Assembly (NCBI RefSeq): GCF_046557615.1 | Contig: NZ_JBKIII010000001.1 | Location: 1,550,001 to 1,614,000, forward strand | Source of the DNA: Haloferax sp046557615 | GTDB lineage: Archaea > Halobacteriota > Halobacteria > Halobacteriales > Haloferacaceae | DNA length: 64,000 nucleotides | Direction: 5' to 3' | In this document: piece after piece, positions 33,175 to 42,338 of the stretch | Numbering within the stretch: position 1 is the stretch's first letter | Layout: every line of letters starts with the position of its first letter | The notes under the pieces: generated by a model | Databases searched by the model: none | Told to the model about the DNA's origin: nothing | The model's input: the letters and a program-made list of their open reading frames with translations, nothing else | Position numbers and translations under genes: made by a program

Positions 33175-33564
33175 TTATTCGACTCGCAAGCGGGCTTCTG
33201 CGGTCTTCCAGAGTGGTGGATAGGCTAAAACGAGCCCAACAGCGACGCCGAAGACCCACACGGCGAAAATCCCGAGCGCGTCGTCTTGGAGTCCCAAGAA
33301 GATGAACAACGTCGTGTTGAGGACCGTTGCGGTGAGTCCGACAATCCACACGCGGACGACGAGTCGGAGGCGAAGCGGGCGAAGCCACATCAACAGCACT
33401 CCGACCGCGCCCGTGACGATGTACTGGAGTCTGACCGGCGGTTGGTAGCCGAGTACAGGAAGCAACAAATCGAGTGGCGCAAAGACGGGGAGCAGGCCGA
33501 AGAAGAACAGAGCGATGACGACGAAGTCGCCAATCTGTCGAACCACAGATTCGAGAGAGACCAT
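33175..33564 (-). CDS. Four-helix membrane protein, unknown function
   Basis: 129 residues with hydrophobic helices at about 13-35, 45-62, 70-92 and 97-115 and an R-rich loop 'RPLRLRLVVRVW'. The start MVSLESVVRQIGDFVVIALF is amphipathic then hydrophobic. No catalytic motif recognised. It is divergent from hemC, sharing its promoter region, but nothing links it to haem synthesis beyond position. Confidence 0.7.
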   Translation of the reverse strand: MVSLESVVRQIGDFVVIALFFFGLLPVFAPLDLLLPVLGYQPPVRLQYIVTGAVGVLLMWLRPLRLRLVVRVWIVGLTATVLNTTLFIFLGLQDDALGIFAVWVFGVAVGLVLAYPPLWKTAEARLRVE

Positions 33565-33671
33565 GGTACGATACGTGCCCGCATCCCGTATGCGTCTTTC
33601 TCTCGCGGGTTCGTGGTCCGTGCCGGGGACGAACTGGTGGGCTTTTCAACGCGGACACCAGACACCTTCGT

Positions 33672-34766
33672 ATGACTGAACGGACGCTTCGATTGGCGAC
33701 GCGAGGGTCGGTACTCGCACGCCGACAGGCCACGAGTGTGAAGGAGGCGCTCGAAGGCCGTCGACTCGACGTGGAACTCGTCGAAGTCGAAACCGAGGGA
33801 GACAGAATTCAAGACGAACTCATCCACCGACTGGGCAAGACGGGCGCGTTCGTCCGCGCGCTCGACGAGCGCGTGCTGGATGGCGAAGTCGATGCCGCCG
33901 TCCACTCGATGAAGGACATGCCGACCGAGAAGCCCGCGAACCTCGTCGTCGCGGGCGTCCCCGAGCGGGCAAACGCCGGAGACGTCCTCGTGACGCGCGA
34001 TGGCCGCAGTATCGACGACCTACCCGAGGGCGCAGTCGTCGGCACGGCGTCGCTCCGTCGCCAAGCCCAACTATTGAACTACCGCGACGACCTCGTGGTC
34101 GAACCCATCCGTGGCAACGTCGATACGCGCGTCGAGAAGTTGCTCGCCACGCACCTCCAGCGCGAACACGAAGCGCGCGTCGAGAACGACAAGGACCGCG
34201 CGGGCAAGAAGGGCAAAGTCGACCACGAAGACGAGTTCGACCAGACCGCCGAAGAGTGGTTCGACAACCTCACCGAACTCGAGCGACAGGCGATGAGCCG
34301 GAAGGTCGAAACCGAATACGATGCCGTCGTCCTCGCCGAAGCCGGACTCAAGCGAAGCGGACTGGCCAAGAAAATCGAATACGAACGACTGGACCGCTCG
34401 CAGTTCGTCCCCGCACCGGGACAAGGCGCAATTGCAGTGACGGCCTCGGACTCCGAAGTCATCGACCTCATCCACGAGAAACTTGACCACCCGCGAACGC
34501 GCGTCGAAACGACCGTCGAGCGGACGATTCTCGAAGAACTCGGTGCTGGCTGTATCGCCCCGATTGGCGTCCACGCGCTCTTGCAGGGCGAACACGTCCA
34601 CGTCGAAGTCCAAGTTCTCGCAACAGACGGGTCGGAAGCCATCAAGACGGCCCGCAACCTCTCGGTCCAGCGGCACGCGGTCCAAGCCCGTGACTTCGCA
34701 CAGGACCTCAGAAAGCGCGGTGCTGGCCAACTCATCGAGGCCGCCCGCGACGAGACGGAGGAGTGA
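33672..34766 (+). CDS. hemC: Hydroxymethylbilane synthase (porphobilinogen deaminase)
   Basis: 364 residues, longer than the usual ~310. The cofactor-bearing cysteine is in 'EELGAGCIAPIGVHALL'; 'LRLATRGSVLARRQA', 'HSMKDMPTEKPANLVVAGVP' and 'VVGTASLRRQAQLL' are canonical. A charged insertion of about 45 residues around 'ENDKDRAGKKGKVDHEDEFD' lies between the substrate-binding domains, apparently a haloarchaeal feature. First gene of hemC-sumT-hemD; sumT starts one base after its stop. Confidence 0.96.
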   Translation: MTERTLRLATRGSVLARRQATSVKEALEGRRLDVELVEVETEGDRIQDELIHRLGKTGAFVRALDERVLDGEVDAAVHSMKDMPTEKPANLVVAGVPERANAGDVLVTRDGRSIDDLPEGAVVGTASLRRQAQLLNYRDDLVVEPIRGNVDTRVEKLLATHLQREHEARVENDKDRAGKKGKVDHEDEFDQTAEEWFDNLTELERQAMSRKVETEYDAVVLAEAGLKRSGLAKKIEYERLDRSQFVPAPGQGAIAVTASDSEVIDLIHEKLDHPRTRVETTVERTILEELGAGCIAPIGVHALLQGEHVHVEVQVLATDGSEAIKTARNLSVQRHAVQARDFAQDLRKRGAGQLIEAARDETEE

Positions 34767-34767
34767 G

Positions 34768-35607
34768 ATGGTAGACGAGAGCGACACCGTGGGAATCGTC
34801 CACCTCGTCGGCAGCGGTCCCGGCGACCCGGAACTCCTCACGCTGAAAGCCGCCCGCCTCATCGACGAGGCCGACGTCGTCCTCCACGACAAACTCCCGG
34901 GCCCGGAGATTCTCGGCATGATTCCCGAAGAACGTCGGGAAGACGTGGGCAAGCGCGCCGGTGGCGAGTGGACGCCCCAAGAGTACACCAACGCGCGGAT
35001 GGTCGAGCTCGCCCGCGAAGGCAAGACCGTCGTCCGGCTGAAAGGCGGCGACCCGTTCGTGTTTGGACGCGGCGGCGAAGAGATGGAACACCTCGCCGAG
35101 AACGAAATTCCGTTCGACATCGTGCCGGGAATCACCTCGGCAGTCGGCGGTCCCGGTTCCGCAGGAATTCCCGTCACGCACCGCGATTACGTCTCCTCGG
35201 TGTCGTTCGTCACCGGACACGAAGACCCGACGAAAGACGAATCCGCCGTGAACTGGGGTGCGCTCGCCGCGACCGGTGGGACGCTCGTCGTCCTCATGGG
35301 CGTCGGCAAACTCCCGCTCTACACGGCAGAACTTCGTGAAGCGGGGATGAGCCCCGAAACGCCCGTCGCACTCATCGAACGTGCGACGTGGCCCGACATG
35401 CGCGTCGCCACGGGAACCCTCGAAACCATCGTTGACGTGCGCGACGAGGCCGACATCGAACCGCCAGCCATCACCATCATCGGCGAGGTTGCGGCCACCC
35501 GTGACCGCGTGAAAGAGTTCCTCCGCGACGGTGGTATCGACGCGCTCGCACAGACTGCCGAAGGCGACGAATCAAAGTCGTCGGAAGCCGAGGACACAGA
35601 CGAATGA
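34768..35607 (+). CDS. cobA: Uroporphyrinogen-III C-methyltransferase
   Basis: 279 residues. SAM-binding 'GSGPGDPELLTLKAARLI', 'VVRLKGGDPFVFGRGGEE' and 'GITSAVGGPGSAGIPVTHR' are all conserved. It methylates uroporphyrinogen III to precorrin-2, the branch to sirohaem, cobalamin and, in archaea, haem via the alternative sirohaem route. The start ATG 34768 follows the hemC stop by one base and the stop overlaps hemD (ATGA). The last ~25 residues are an acidic tail. Confidence 0.95.
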   Translation: MVDESDTVGIVHLVGSGPGDPELLTLKAARLIDEADVVLHDKLPGPEILGMIPEERREDVGKRAGGEWTPQEYTNARMVELAREGKTVVRLKGGDPFVFGRGGEEMEHLAENEIPFDIVPGITSAVGGPGSAGIPVTHRDYVSSVSFVTGHEDPTKDESAVNWGALAATGGTLVVLMGVGKLPLYTAELREAGMSPETPVALIERATWPDMRVATGTLETIVDVRDEADIEPPAITIIGEVAATRDRVKEFLRDGGIDALAQTAEGDESKSSEAEDTDE

Positions 35608-36347
35608 GTCGTGAGGTTCGTGTCGCCGTCTTCCGACCCGACGACGACCGACTGGAAAACGCAGTCGAGCTGCTCGACTCGCTCGGTTCGACCCCCGTTC
35701 CCGACCCGATGCTCGCGGTCGAACCGACCGATGCAACGCCCGAAGACGCCGAGTACGTCGTCCTCACGAGCAAGACAGGCGTCGAACTCTTAGACGAGAG
35801 CGGGTGGACACCGGGCGAGTCGATTCTCTGTTGTATCGGCTCTGCAACCGCCGACGCCGCCCGCGACGCGGGATGGAAAGTGGACCGCGTGCCCGAGGAG
35901 TACTCCTCGTCTGGCCTCGTCGAATTGCTCGCCGACGAGGTTGGAAATTCGACGGTCGAAGTCGCCCGAAGCGACCACGGCAGTCAGGTCCTCTTGGACG
36001 GTCTGCGCGATGCGGGCGCGGACGTTCACGAGACAGTCCTCTACCGACTCGTCCGCCCCGAAGGCTCCGGCAAATCGACCGAGTTAGCCGCCGCTGGCGA
36101 CCTCGAAGCCGCGCTCTTCACGTCGTCGCTGACGGTCGAACACTTCCTCGATGCGGCCGACGCGCGCGGGATTCGTGACGACGCAATCGTCGGATTGAAC
36201 GACGCAATCGTCGGTGCGATTGGCGAACCGACGCGCGAAACCGCCGAATCGCACGGTATCGACGTCGATGTCGTCCCAGAGACGGCGACGTTCGACGAAC
36301 TGGCCTGCACGGTCGTCGAGACAGCGGCCCCAACTTACCACGAGTGA
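35604..36347 (+). CDS. hemD: Uroporphyrinogen-III synthase
   Basis: 247 residues. The family is weakly conserved, but 'YVVLTSKTGVELLDESGW', 'ILCCIGSATADAARDAGWKV' and 'LFTSSLTVEHFLDAADARG' with 'VGAIGEPTRETAESHGIDVD' match the two-lobed HemD fold, and the gene lies in an overlapping hemC-cobA-hemD operon. It cyclises hydroxymethylbilane to uroporphyrinogen III, the substrate of the preceding methyltransferase. Confidence 0.9.
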   Translation: MSREVRVAVFRPDDDRLENAVELLDSLGSTPVPDPMLAVEPTDATPEDAEYVVLTSKTGVELLDESGWTPGESILCCIGSATADAARDAGWKVDRVPEEYSSSGLVELLADEVGNSTVEVARSDHGSQVLLDGLRDAGADVHETVLYRLVRPEGSGKSTELAAAGDLEAALFTSSLTVEHFLDAADARGIRDDAIVGLNDAIVGAIGEPTRETAESHGIDVDVVPETATFDELACTVVETAAPTYHE

Positions 36348-37555
36348 CACAACAGGCCCGTTCCGACACAGCGTCCGCGAAACCCGAATCGCAGGAGTCC
36401 GGGTCGTGGCGCGCCGTCGGGGCGGTCGCTGGCTGGCAGACTGCCGCGAGTCTCTGTTACTACACGATTTTCGCCGCGACTGGTTTCTTCAGAGATGCGT
36501 TCTCGCTCTCTGAATCACTCGTCGGCGTCGTCCTGACCGCCGGGCTACTCGGCTACACAGTCTCGCTCTTTCCGAGCGGTGCGGCCGTCGATGGCTTCGG
36601 CGAAAAACGAGTGATGGTGTTCGGTCTCGTCGCGCTCGCGGTGGCGCTCATCGGCGTGTCGTTCGCGCCGACCTACGCGCTTTTGCTGGGGTCGGTCGCT
36701 CTTCTTGGGGCGGCGTATTCGACCGCCATGCCTGCCTCGAATCGCGGCATCGTCGGCGTTGCACCCGCTGGACGGAAGAACCTCGCCATGGGACTGAAGC
36801 AAGTCGGTGTCACCGCCGGGAGCGGCGCGTCGTCGCTCGTCGTCACAGGAATCGCCGCGGTTGCGGTGTGGCAAGTCGGTTTCTGGGTGATTGCGGTCGT
36901 CGCCGTGGCCTACGCGGTCGTCTTCGCCGTACAGTATCAGGGAACGCCCGGAACCGGCCAGTTCGAGCGGCCGGAGTTGTCGGGGTTGGGGAACAACAAC
37001 GCCTACGTCGCACTCGTCGCCGCGGGGTTCTTCATCGGCGCATCGATTTTCTCGATGCTCGGCTACACCGTCCTCTACGTCCAAGACGTAGTGCAGGCGA
37101 GTCCGACCGTGGCGGGAGTCGTCCTCGCATTGACCCAGGTGACCGGAAGCATCGGGCGGATTGGTGCCGGAACGCTCGCTGACCGACTCGGCGGGGCGAA
37201 TGGTGCGGCGACCGTCGCACTCGGGCAACTCGCCGTCGCAGTCGCCCTCTTTGGGCTCCTCGTGAGTTCCGGCGGTGGACTCGCGCTTACTATCCTCGTG
37301 TTCGTCGCGCTCGGCCTCACTATCCACGGCTCGACGGGCGTGTTCTACTCCTGTCTGAGCAGTGTCGTCGCCGACGACGATATCGGCGCGGCAACGGCGG
37401 GCGGGCAAACAGCAATCAACACTGGTGGGTTGGTCGCCCCGCCAGCGTTCGGAATTCTCGTCGAATCGCTAGGCTACGACGCCGGATGGATGCTCGTCGC
37501 GGGGCTGTCGGCGGCCGCGGCGGTGTTGTTGTTCGCGGTTCGGCGGCGAACCTGA
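36344..37555 (+). CDS. Major facilitator superfamily transporter
   Basis: 403 residues, GTG start overlapping the hemD stop by 4 bases. About twelve helices; the loop between helices 2 and 3 contains 'DGFGEKRVMVFGLVAL' (MFS signature A-like) and 'LADRLGGANGAATVALG' is its counterpart in the second half. The overlap puts it in the tetrapyrrole operon, so porphyrin or precursor export is a possible role (inference), but nothing in the sequence defines the substrate. Confidence 0.85.
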   Translation: MTQQARSDTASAKPESQESGSWRAVGAVAGWQTAASLCYYTIFAATGFFRDAFSLSESLVGVVLTAGLLGYTVSLFPSGAAVDGFGEKRVMVFGLVALAVALIGVSFAPTYALLLGSVALLGAAYSTAMPASNRGIVGVAPAGRKNLAMGLKQVGVTAGSGASSLVVTGIAAVAVWQVGFWVIAVVAVAYAVVFAVQYQGTPGTGQFERPELSGLGNNNAYVALVAAGFFIGASIFSMLGYTVLYVQDVVQASPTVAGVVLALTQVTGSIGRIGAGTLADRLGGANGAATVALGQLAVAVALFGLLVSSGGGLALTILVFVALGLTIHGSTGVFYSCLSSVVADDDIGAATAGGQTAINTGGLVAPPAFGILVESLGYDAGWMLVAGLSAAAAVLLFAVRRRT

Positions 37556-37689
37556 GCAGTCTTGAGTGACTCCCCTGACCAGTACGGAGGTTTTTGTACC
37601 GAGACGCATCCACAGAGCAGTATGACGAGTCCGCGAATCGCACGAAAACAACCAGCGTTTATGCCGGTGACGACGTGAGTATCGAACAG

Positions 37690-39108
37690 ATGGACGGACC
37701 CGTTCCCGAACTTACCGACCACGCCGAGGCGTGTGCGTCTCGTCTCCACGAGGCCGACCGGGTGTTACTCGCCTCGCACATCGACGCCGACGGCCTGACG
37801 AGCGCCGGTGTCGCCTCGACCGCGCTCGAACGTGCCGGAATCCAGTTCGAGACGGTGTTCTGCCGCCAACTCGACGCCGACGCAGTTGCGGAGATTGCGG
37901 CGACCGACTACGAGACGGTTCTCTTTACGGACTTTGGGAGCGGCCAACTCGATATCATCGCCGACCACGAGGACGCGGGCGATTTTACCCCAGTTATCGC
38001 CGACCACCACAAACCCGCCGAGGAGGTCGAAACCGAGTTCCACCTCAACCCACTCCGATTCGGCCTCAACGGAGCGACCGAGTTGTCGGGCGCAGGTGCG
38101 AGTTACGTTCTCGCGCGGGCGCTCGAACGAGAAGACCAAGACAACCGCGACCTCGCCGCGCTCGCGGTCGTCGGTGCGGTCGGTGACATGCAAGATACGG
38201 ATGGTGGATTACACGGCGCAAACGCCGGAATCGTCGCCGAGGGCGTTGAAGCCGGTGTCGTCGAAGAGGGAACCGACCTCCTCATCTACGGACGACAGAC
38301 ACGGGCACTGCCGAAACTCCTCCAGTACGCTACGGACGTTCGAATTCCCGGTATCTCGAACAACGAAGCAGGAAGCATCGAGTTCCTGACCGAACTCGAC
38401 ATCGACTGTCGCGACGACGAGGGAGAGTGGAAACGGTGGGTGGACCTCACCGGCGACGAGCGACAAGGGCTCGCCAGCGCGCTCATGCGAAGGGCAATCG
38501 CCAGCGGCGTCCCTGCCTCTCGAATCGACGACCTCGTGGGGACGACCTACGTCCTCACCCGCGAGACCGAAGGGACCGAACTCCGCGACGTGAGCGAGTT
38601 TTCGACGCTCCTCAATGCGACTGCCCGCTACGACCGTGCGGACGTGGGTCTCGCCGTGTGTTTGGGCGACCGCGACCGTGCGCTGGACCGTGCGCGTCGC
38701 CTTCTCAAAAATCACCGAATGAACCTCTCGAACGGGTTGCAGTGGGTGAAAGAACACGGCGTGCGTGTGGAAGAGAACCTCCAGTGGTTCGACGCGGGCG
38801 ACGAGATTCGAGAGACCATCGTGGGAATCGTCGCCGGGATGGCCGTCGGCACGAATGCGACGAAAAACGGCGTGCCCGTCCTCGCGTTCGCCGAAAACGA
38901 AGACGGCGACGTCAAGGTCTCCTCACGTGGGTCGTACGTGATGGTCAGAAATGGCCTCGACCTCTCGGCGGTCATGCGCGAAGCCTCACGAGCAGTCGGG
39001 GGCGATGGCGGCGGCCACGACGTTGCTGCGGGCGCGACGATTCCCAACGGGACGGTCGAAGAGTTCATCGCCGAAGCCGACCGCATCGTCGGCGAGCAGT
39101 TAGGCTAG
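37690..39108 (+). CDS. RecJ-like DHH-family phosphoesterase/exonuclease
   Basis: 472 residues from ATG 37690. Metal-binding motifs: 'LLASHIDADGLTSAGV', 'LFTDFGSGQ' and the DHH motif in 'VIADHHKPAEEVE', then 'VVGAVGDMQD'. The C-terminal DHHA1 domain ends in 'GGDGGGHDVAAGATIP', the GGGHxxAAG type. Likely a single-strand nuclease of the archaeal RecJ/GAN group. GTG 37675 is an alternative start. The stop overlaps the convergent PPK2 gene. Confidence 0.87.
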   Translation: MDGPVPELTDHAEACASRLHEADRVLLASHIDADGLTSAGVASTALERAGIQFETVFCRQLDADAVAEIAATDYETVLFTDFGSGQLDIIADHEDAGDFTPVIADHHKPAEEVETEFHLNPLRFGLNGATELSGAGASYVLARALEREDQDNRDLAALAVVGAVGDMQDTDGGLHGANAGIVAEGVEAGVVEEGTDLLIYGRQTRALPKLLQYATDVRIPGISNNEAGSIEFLTELDIDCRDDEGEWKRWVDLTGDERQGLASALMRRAIASGVPASRIDDLVGTTYVLTRETEGTELRDVSEFSTLLNATARYDRADVGLAVCLGDRDRALDRARRLLKNHRMNLSNGLQWVKEHGVRVEENLQWFDAGDEIRETIVGIVAGMAVGTNATKNGVPVLAFAENEDGDVKVSSRGSYVMVRNGLDLSAVMREASRAVGGDGGGHDVAAGATIPNGTVEEFIAEADRIVGEQLG

Positions 39109-39935
39109 GAATCGACCGGATTCGACCCGAACCGTGCGGGAACCCAATCTTGTGAGTCGATTGGCGGGCGCTCGTAGTCCGAGTCGTTTTGGCGCGGTGG
39201 TAACTCGATTGGGCCGGGCGTCAGGTCTCCGTAGTCGATTTGATTCAATAAGTGTGAGATACAGTTGAGTCGCGCGTGTCGTTTCACGTCGGCGTGGACG
39301 ACGTTCCACGGTGCTTCTTCGATGTCCGTGTGTTCGAACATCACGTCTTTCGCTTCGGAATACTCGTCCCACTTCGCACGCGCTTCGAGGTCCATGGGAC
39401 TGAGTTTCCAGCGTCGTTTCGGGTCTTTGTTTCGCTTCTGGAAGCGCCGTTCCTGTTCTTCGTTGCTTATCGAGAACCAGTACTTGATGAGGATGATACC
39501 GGATCGAACGAGCATGCGCTCGAACTCCGGACAGGTTCGAAGGAACTCCTCGTACTCGTCGTCCGAACAGAAACCCATGACGCGCTCGACACCGGCGCGG
39601 TTGTACCAACTTCGGTCGAAGAGTACCATCTCGCCCTCGGTCGGGAGGTGTTCGACGTAGCGCTGGAAGTACCACTGACCTTGTTCGCGTTCGGTGGGCG
39701 TGCCGAGTGCGACGACGCGAACGACCCGCGGGTTGAGGCGACGGGTGATTCGCTTGATGACGCCGCCTTTTCCAGCGGCATCGCGGCCTTCGAACACGAC
39801 ACAGACGCGAAGTCCCTCCTCTTTAACCCAGTACTGGAGCTTGACTAGCTCTTCTTGCAGTTCAGCCAGTTCCTTCTTGTAGCGTTTCTTCTTCAGGACA
39901 CCCTTCTTGTTGTACTGGCCATCGGAACTCGTCAT
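39105..39935 (-). CDS. ppk2: Polyphosphate kinase 2 family protein
   Basis: 276 residues. Walker A EGRDAAGKGG at 49-58, 'IKRITRRLNPRVVRVVALGT', and the lid/Walker B region 'MVLFDRSWYNRAGVERVMGF', all diagnostic of PPK2. Uses polyphosphate to phosphorylate nucleotides or the reverse; the subclass cannot be fixed by eye. The start at 39935 follows an AT-rich promoter region. Its 3' end overlaps the DHH gene by 4 bases, convergent. Confidence 0.94.
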   Translation of the reverse strand: MTSSDGQYNKKGVLKKKRYKKELAELQEELVKLQYWVKEEGLRVCVVFEGRDAAGKGGVIKRITRRLNPRVVRVVALGTPTEREQGQWYFQRYVEHLPTEGEMVLFDRSWYNRAGVERVMGFCSDDEYEEFLRTCPEFERMLVRSGIILIKYWFSISNEEQERRFQKRNKDPKRRWKLSPMDLEARAKWDEYSEAKDVMFEHTDIEEAPWNVVHADVKRHARLNCISHLLNQIDYGDLTPGPIELPPRQNDSDYERPPIDSQDWVPARFGSNPVDS

Positions 39936-40155
39936 GTACTATACACGTGTTATGTGAACAAATACCATGCGCGCGAAGTAGCGGAAAACCAATCTGTGTT
40001 TGAAAAGGGTCATTCCGATTCGGGAAATCAGCGGATTCAGGTGTGTTGAAACCTGGTGTGTAAATTTACAACCAATATTGAGATAAATAATTAGTTTAGA
40101 CAAATTTGTTTTTCAGTTAATAATATTCGCATGTAGCGAATCGGTATAGTTGGAT

Positions 40156-40923
40156 ATGGAGAAAGACAGCTTGTTTGATAGAAGAAGCGTCTTAAAGTCC
40201 ATCGGTACCGCAACTGCAGGATTGTCGATAGGAGGCCAGGCTACCGCGAGTCCATCTCCACGCGAGATTTACAAACAGGGCCTGAAAATCCGCGAACAAA
40301 CCGGTAAGAGAGGACCGTTTGAGGAATACATCCTCAATCGTGGGTTCAGCATTGCACAGCAGAACTCCGAAACGTTCGCCTTCGGTGAAGATGCTGGCGC
40401 GATAGGCATCGAACGCGTGGAGAGAGACGACCTGACACTTCACGCGTCTGTGTACACGCAAGACGGAGTTTCGTACGCTCACGGCGATTGGTACGTCGAA
40501 CGTGATCTCAGTGACGCGTGGAACGACTACGACGATACCGGCTACCCTCCCAAAGATATCGTTGGAATCGGTTGGGAACACTCGGACTACGACATCGTGT
40601 GGGATACCTGGGAGAGTGACTCGTTCTCCTCCAAACGAGTCGCAACAACGAACAACGTTGCATGGGAATTCAACGATGAAGACGCCCATCACTACTACGC
40701 TGGTGATGGTGATGGTATCAATTTCCAGGGATGGGCTGACGTCGAACTCACCCCGACAGAAGACATATCCAATAGGTCGATAATCGTGAACTACCAACAC
40801 ACTTGGGTTGGCGGTTCAGTCACGGGAGTTAGCTTCGATGGCAGCGGTGGGATGTCGATTGGAGTAAGCCTCGAAGCGAAAAAGTGGGACTCACCGAGAC
40901 AGGCTTACTCGAGCGACACGTAA
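40156..40923 (+). CDS. Tat-exported protein of unknown function
   Basis: 255 residues. N-terminal twin-arginine signal: 'LFDRRSVLKSIGTATAGLSI', then 'GGQATASPSP' as probable cleavage region. The mature part is Asp/Trp/Tyr-rich, with 'YVERDLSDAWNDYDDTGYPP' in the centre and a beta-rich C-terminus ('SIIVNYQHTWVGGSVTGVSF'). No cysteines or enzyme motif. The lipoprotein gene follows 43 bases later. ATG 40156 is preferred to TTG 40150. Lower GC than neighbours. Confidence 0.65.
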   Translation: MEKDSLFDRRSVLKSIGTATAGLSIGGQATASPSPREIYKQGLKIREQTGKRGPFEEYILNRGFSIAQQNSETFAFGEDAGAIGIERVERDDLTLHASVYTQDGVSYAHGDWYVERDLSDAWNDYDDTGYPPKDIVGIGWEHSDYDIVWDTWESDSFSSKRVATTNNVAWEFNDEDAHHYYAGDGDGINFQGWADVELTPTEDISNRSIIVNYQHTWVGGSVTGVSFDGSGGMSIGVSLEAKKWDSPRQAYSSDT

Positions 40924-40966
40924 CCTGCCAGCTAATTTTTCACCAGTTGACTCATAGGAGCAGAAA

Positions 40967-41368
40967 ATGCACCACATCAATCGACGACAGTTCGTTACTG
41001 TGTTCGGAAGTGGGATATCGTTACTATCTGGTTGTCAGCGACTCCAGTCGGAGCCTGCAGGCTCACTCCTGATTGAGAACGGCCACGACCTCCCGCATAT
41101 CATCGACATCGAAATTGTATCCTACTCAGAAAATGGGGAAATCAAAACCGGGAGCAAAACTGGAGAGATACCCATCGAATCCGGTGACACGAAGCGGTAC
41201 CCCGAGTATTTTGACCTCTCTGCGAGTTACGAAGTCATCGCCTCTATACCGGGTGCTGAAGCGGTGCGTGTCCCGTATGGTCGAGGCGGAACTTCGAAAA
41301 AGGACAACCTAGTATTACTCACCATCTCTGCGGATGGAACGTTCAGCGGCGGGTTAAAATCGGTTTAA
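40967..41368 (+). CDS. Tat lipoprotein of unknown function
   Basis: 133 residues. 'NRRQFVTVFGSGISLLSGC' is a twin-arginine signal ending in a lipobox cysteine, so it should be folded, exported by Tat and lipid-anchored. The remaining ~110 residues look like one immunoglobulin-like beta domain ('GSLLIENGHDLPHIIDIEIV'). Probably co-transcribed with the Tat protein upstream; a secreted-protein/anchor pair is a natural reading. No family recognised. Confidence 0.65.
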   Translation: MHHINRRQFVTVFGSGISLLSGCQRLQSEPAGSLLIENGHDLPHIIDIEIVSYSENGEIKTGSKTGEIPIESGDTKRYPEYFDLSASYEVIASIPGAEAVRVPYGRGGTSKKDNLVLLTISADGTFSGGLKSV

Positions 41369-41586
41369 CGCTTCCTCTCCTTCGAATCGGTGTCAAAAGT
41401 GGCTGTCGTCCGAGATTGATTCACTTCGATTGGTTTTTGTATATCATTATATGGTTTATTTCTTCAGAGCATGTGGGTCAGAGGTAGTGATTGCCGTAAT
41501 TAGGGCCGCTCAGCACCCTCGCATTCCGCGAAATCCTCATAAGGCATGCTGGTGTATCACACGGTACTGGCCACGCGGTCAGGGGG

Positions 41587-41808
41587 ATGACGATGGCAAC
41601 TGCGAGATCAAACAAATACGACTACCCAATCGGCTACGAGCCGATGATAGAAACGGAGACACTCGAACTCGACCGGCGAACGGTCACGCGACTCGATTCG
41701 CTACTCGAACCGGGCGAGTCATACGACGAACTCATCAACGAACTCGTGTCGATACACCTGGCGAGCGAACTCAGTTCCGTCCGCACAGACAGCCCACTCA
41801 TCGAGTGA
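41587..41808 (+). CDS. Small antitoxin-like (VapB/RHH-like) protein
   Basis: 73 residues. 'IETETLELDRRTVTRLDSLL' followed by 'EPGESYDELINELVSIHLAS' has the short beta-strand then two-helix layout of haloarchaeal VapB-type or ribbon-helix-helix proteins (recollection, DUF7557-like). No toxin gene lies beside it, so it is an orphan. ATG 41587 is preceded by AGGGGG; ATG 41593 is possible. Confidence 0.5.
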   Translation: MTMATARSNKYDYPIGYEPMIETETLELDRRTVTRLDSLLEPGESYDELINELVSIHLASELSSVRTDSPLIE

Positions 41809-41976
41809 GCGCACACATTCCCACTTTTCAGCCATCTCACGACGTGTAGCGGCAGAATTAGATATTTGGCGTGTTGAGCGCATAAATCAAATACTGCGAT
41901 ATGGAATCGATTTCGGCGACCACAGCATCACCAGCCAATCGTCCGATTTTTTGCTGGCACCGGGGAATCACTCTGT

Positions 41977-42294
41977 ATGGCCGATTTCGACCCGGAGAAG
42001 TTCGAGGACAAGTACGTCCACTACTTCCCGCAACTCCAGCGTTCGTACAAGAACGCGTTCAACACGATGAACGACGAGTTCGACTCGACGCTCATCCACG
42101 GCATCGACCAGCAGATTCTGAACGAGTCCGAACCGTTCTACGAGGACGGCGACTTCCGCATCGAACTGCCCGAGAACCCGCACGAGCGCCTGACTGCGGT
42201 CGCTATCGACGACGACGAACTCGACGAAGTCCTCGACCGCTACGTCGAAGAGATCAAATCCCAACTGCGCCGGACGTTCGGCGTGGAAGCCTGA
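41977..42294 (+). CDS. DUF5783 family protein
   Basis: 105 residues, MADFDPEKFEDKYVHYFPQL at the start, 'YKNAFNTMNDEFDSTLIHGI' in the middle and 'EIKSQLRRTFGVEA' at the end: the compact acidic haloarchaeal DUF5783 family as I recall it. Soluble, no cysteines, function unknown. The NifU-type gene follows 44 bases downstream on the same strand and may share its transcript. Confidence 0.8.
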   Translation: MADFDPEKFEDKYVHYFPQLQRSYKNAFNTMNDEFDSTLIHGIDQQILNESEPFYEDGDFRIELPENPHERLTAVAIDDDELDEVLDRYVEEIKSQLRRTFGVEA

Positions 42295-42338
42295 CATCGA
42301 ACCAAAGGCCTAAGCCCACTCGCCCCAAAATCGCGCCC

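Larger units (their letters stand above)
39936..41976. other. AT-rich accessory patch
   Basis: About 2 kb with visibly lower GC than its flanks, long A/T runs between genes (for example around 40060-40130 and 41430-41465), and three genes of unknown function with less halophile-biased codons (AGA, TTA and ATA appear). No transposase, integrase or flanking direct repeat was seen. The intergenic stretches inside it (39936-40155, 41369-41586, 41809-41976) show no further gene that I can support. Probably acquired or fast-evolving DNA (inference). Confidence 0.5.

Noticed and set aside
40156..41368. Halocin C8-type bacteriocin with immunity gene
   Set aside because: The exported protein lacks the cysteine-rich mature domain of that family; only the Tat signal is shared, so no bacteriocin call is made.
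41587..41808. A toxin-antitoxin pair with the antitoxin-like gene
   Set aside because: No PIN-domain or other toxin frame flanks it on either side, so only an orphan antitoxin-like gene is called.
41430..41849. Plus-strand 139-codon frame across the small antitoxin-like gene
   Set aside because: Overlaps a better frame with halophilic composition; its Arg/His-rich product has no family resemblance.
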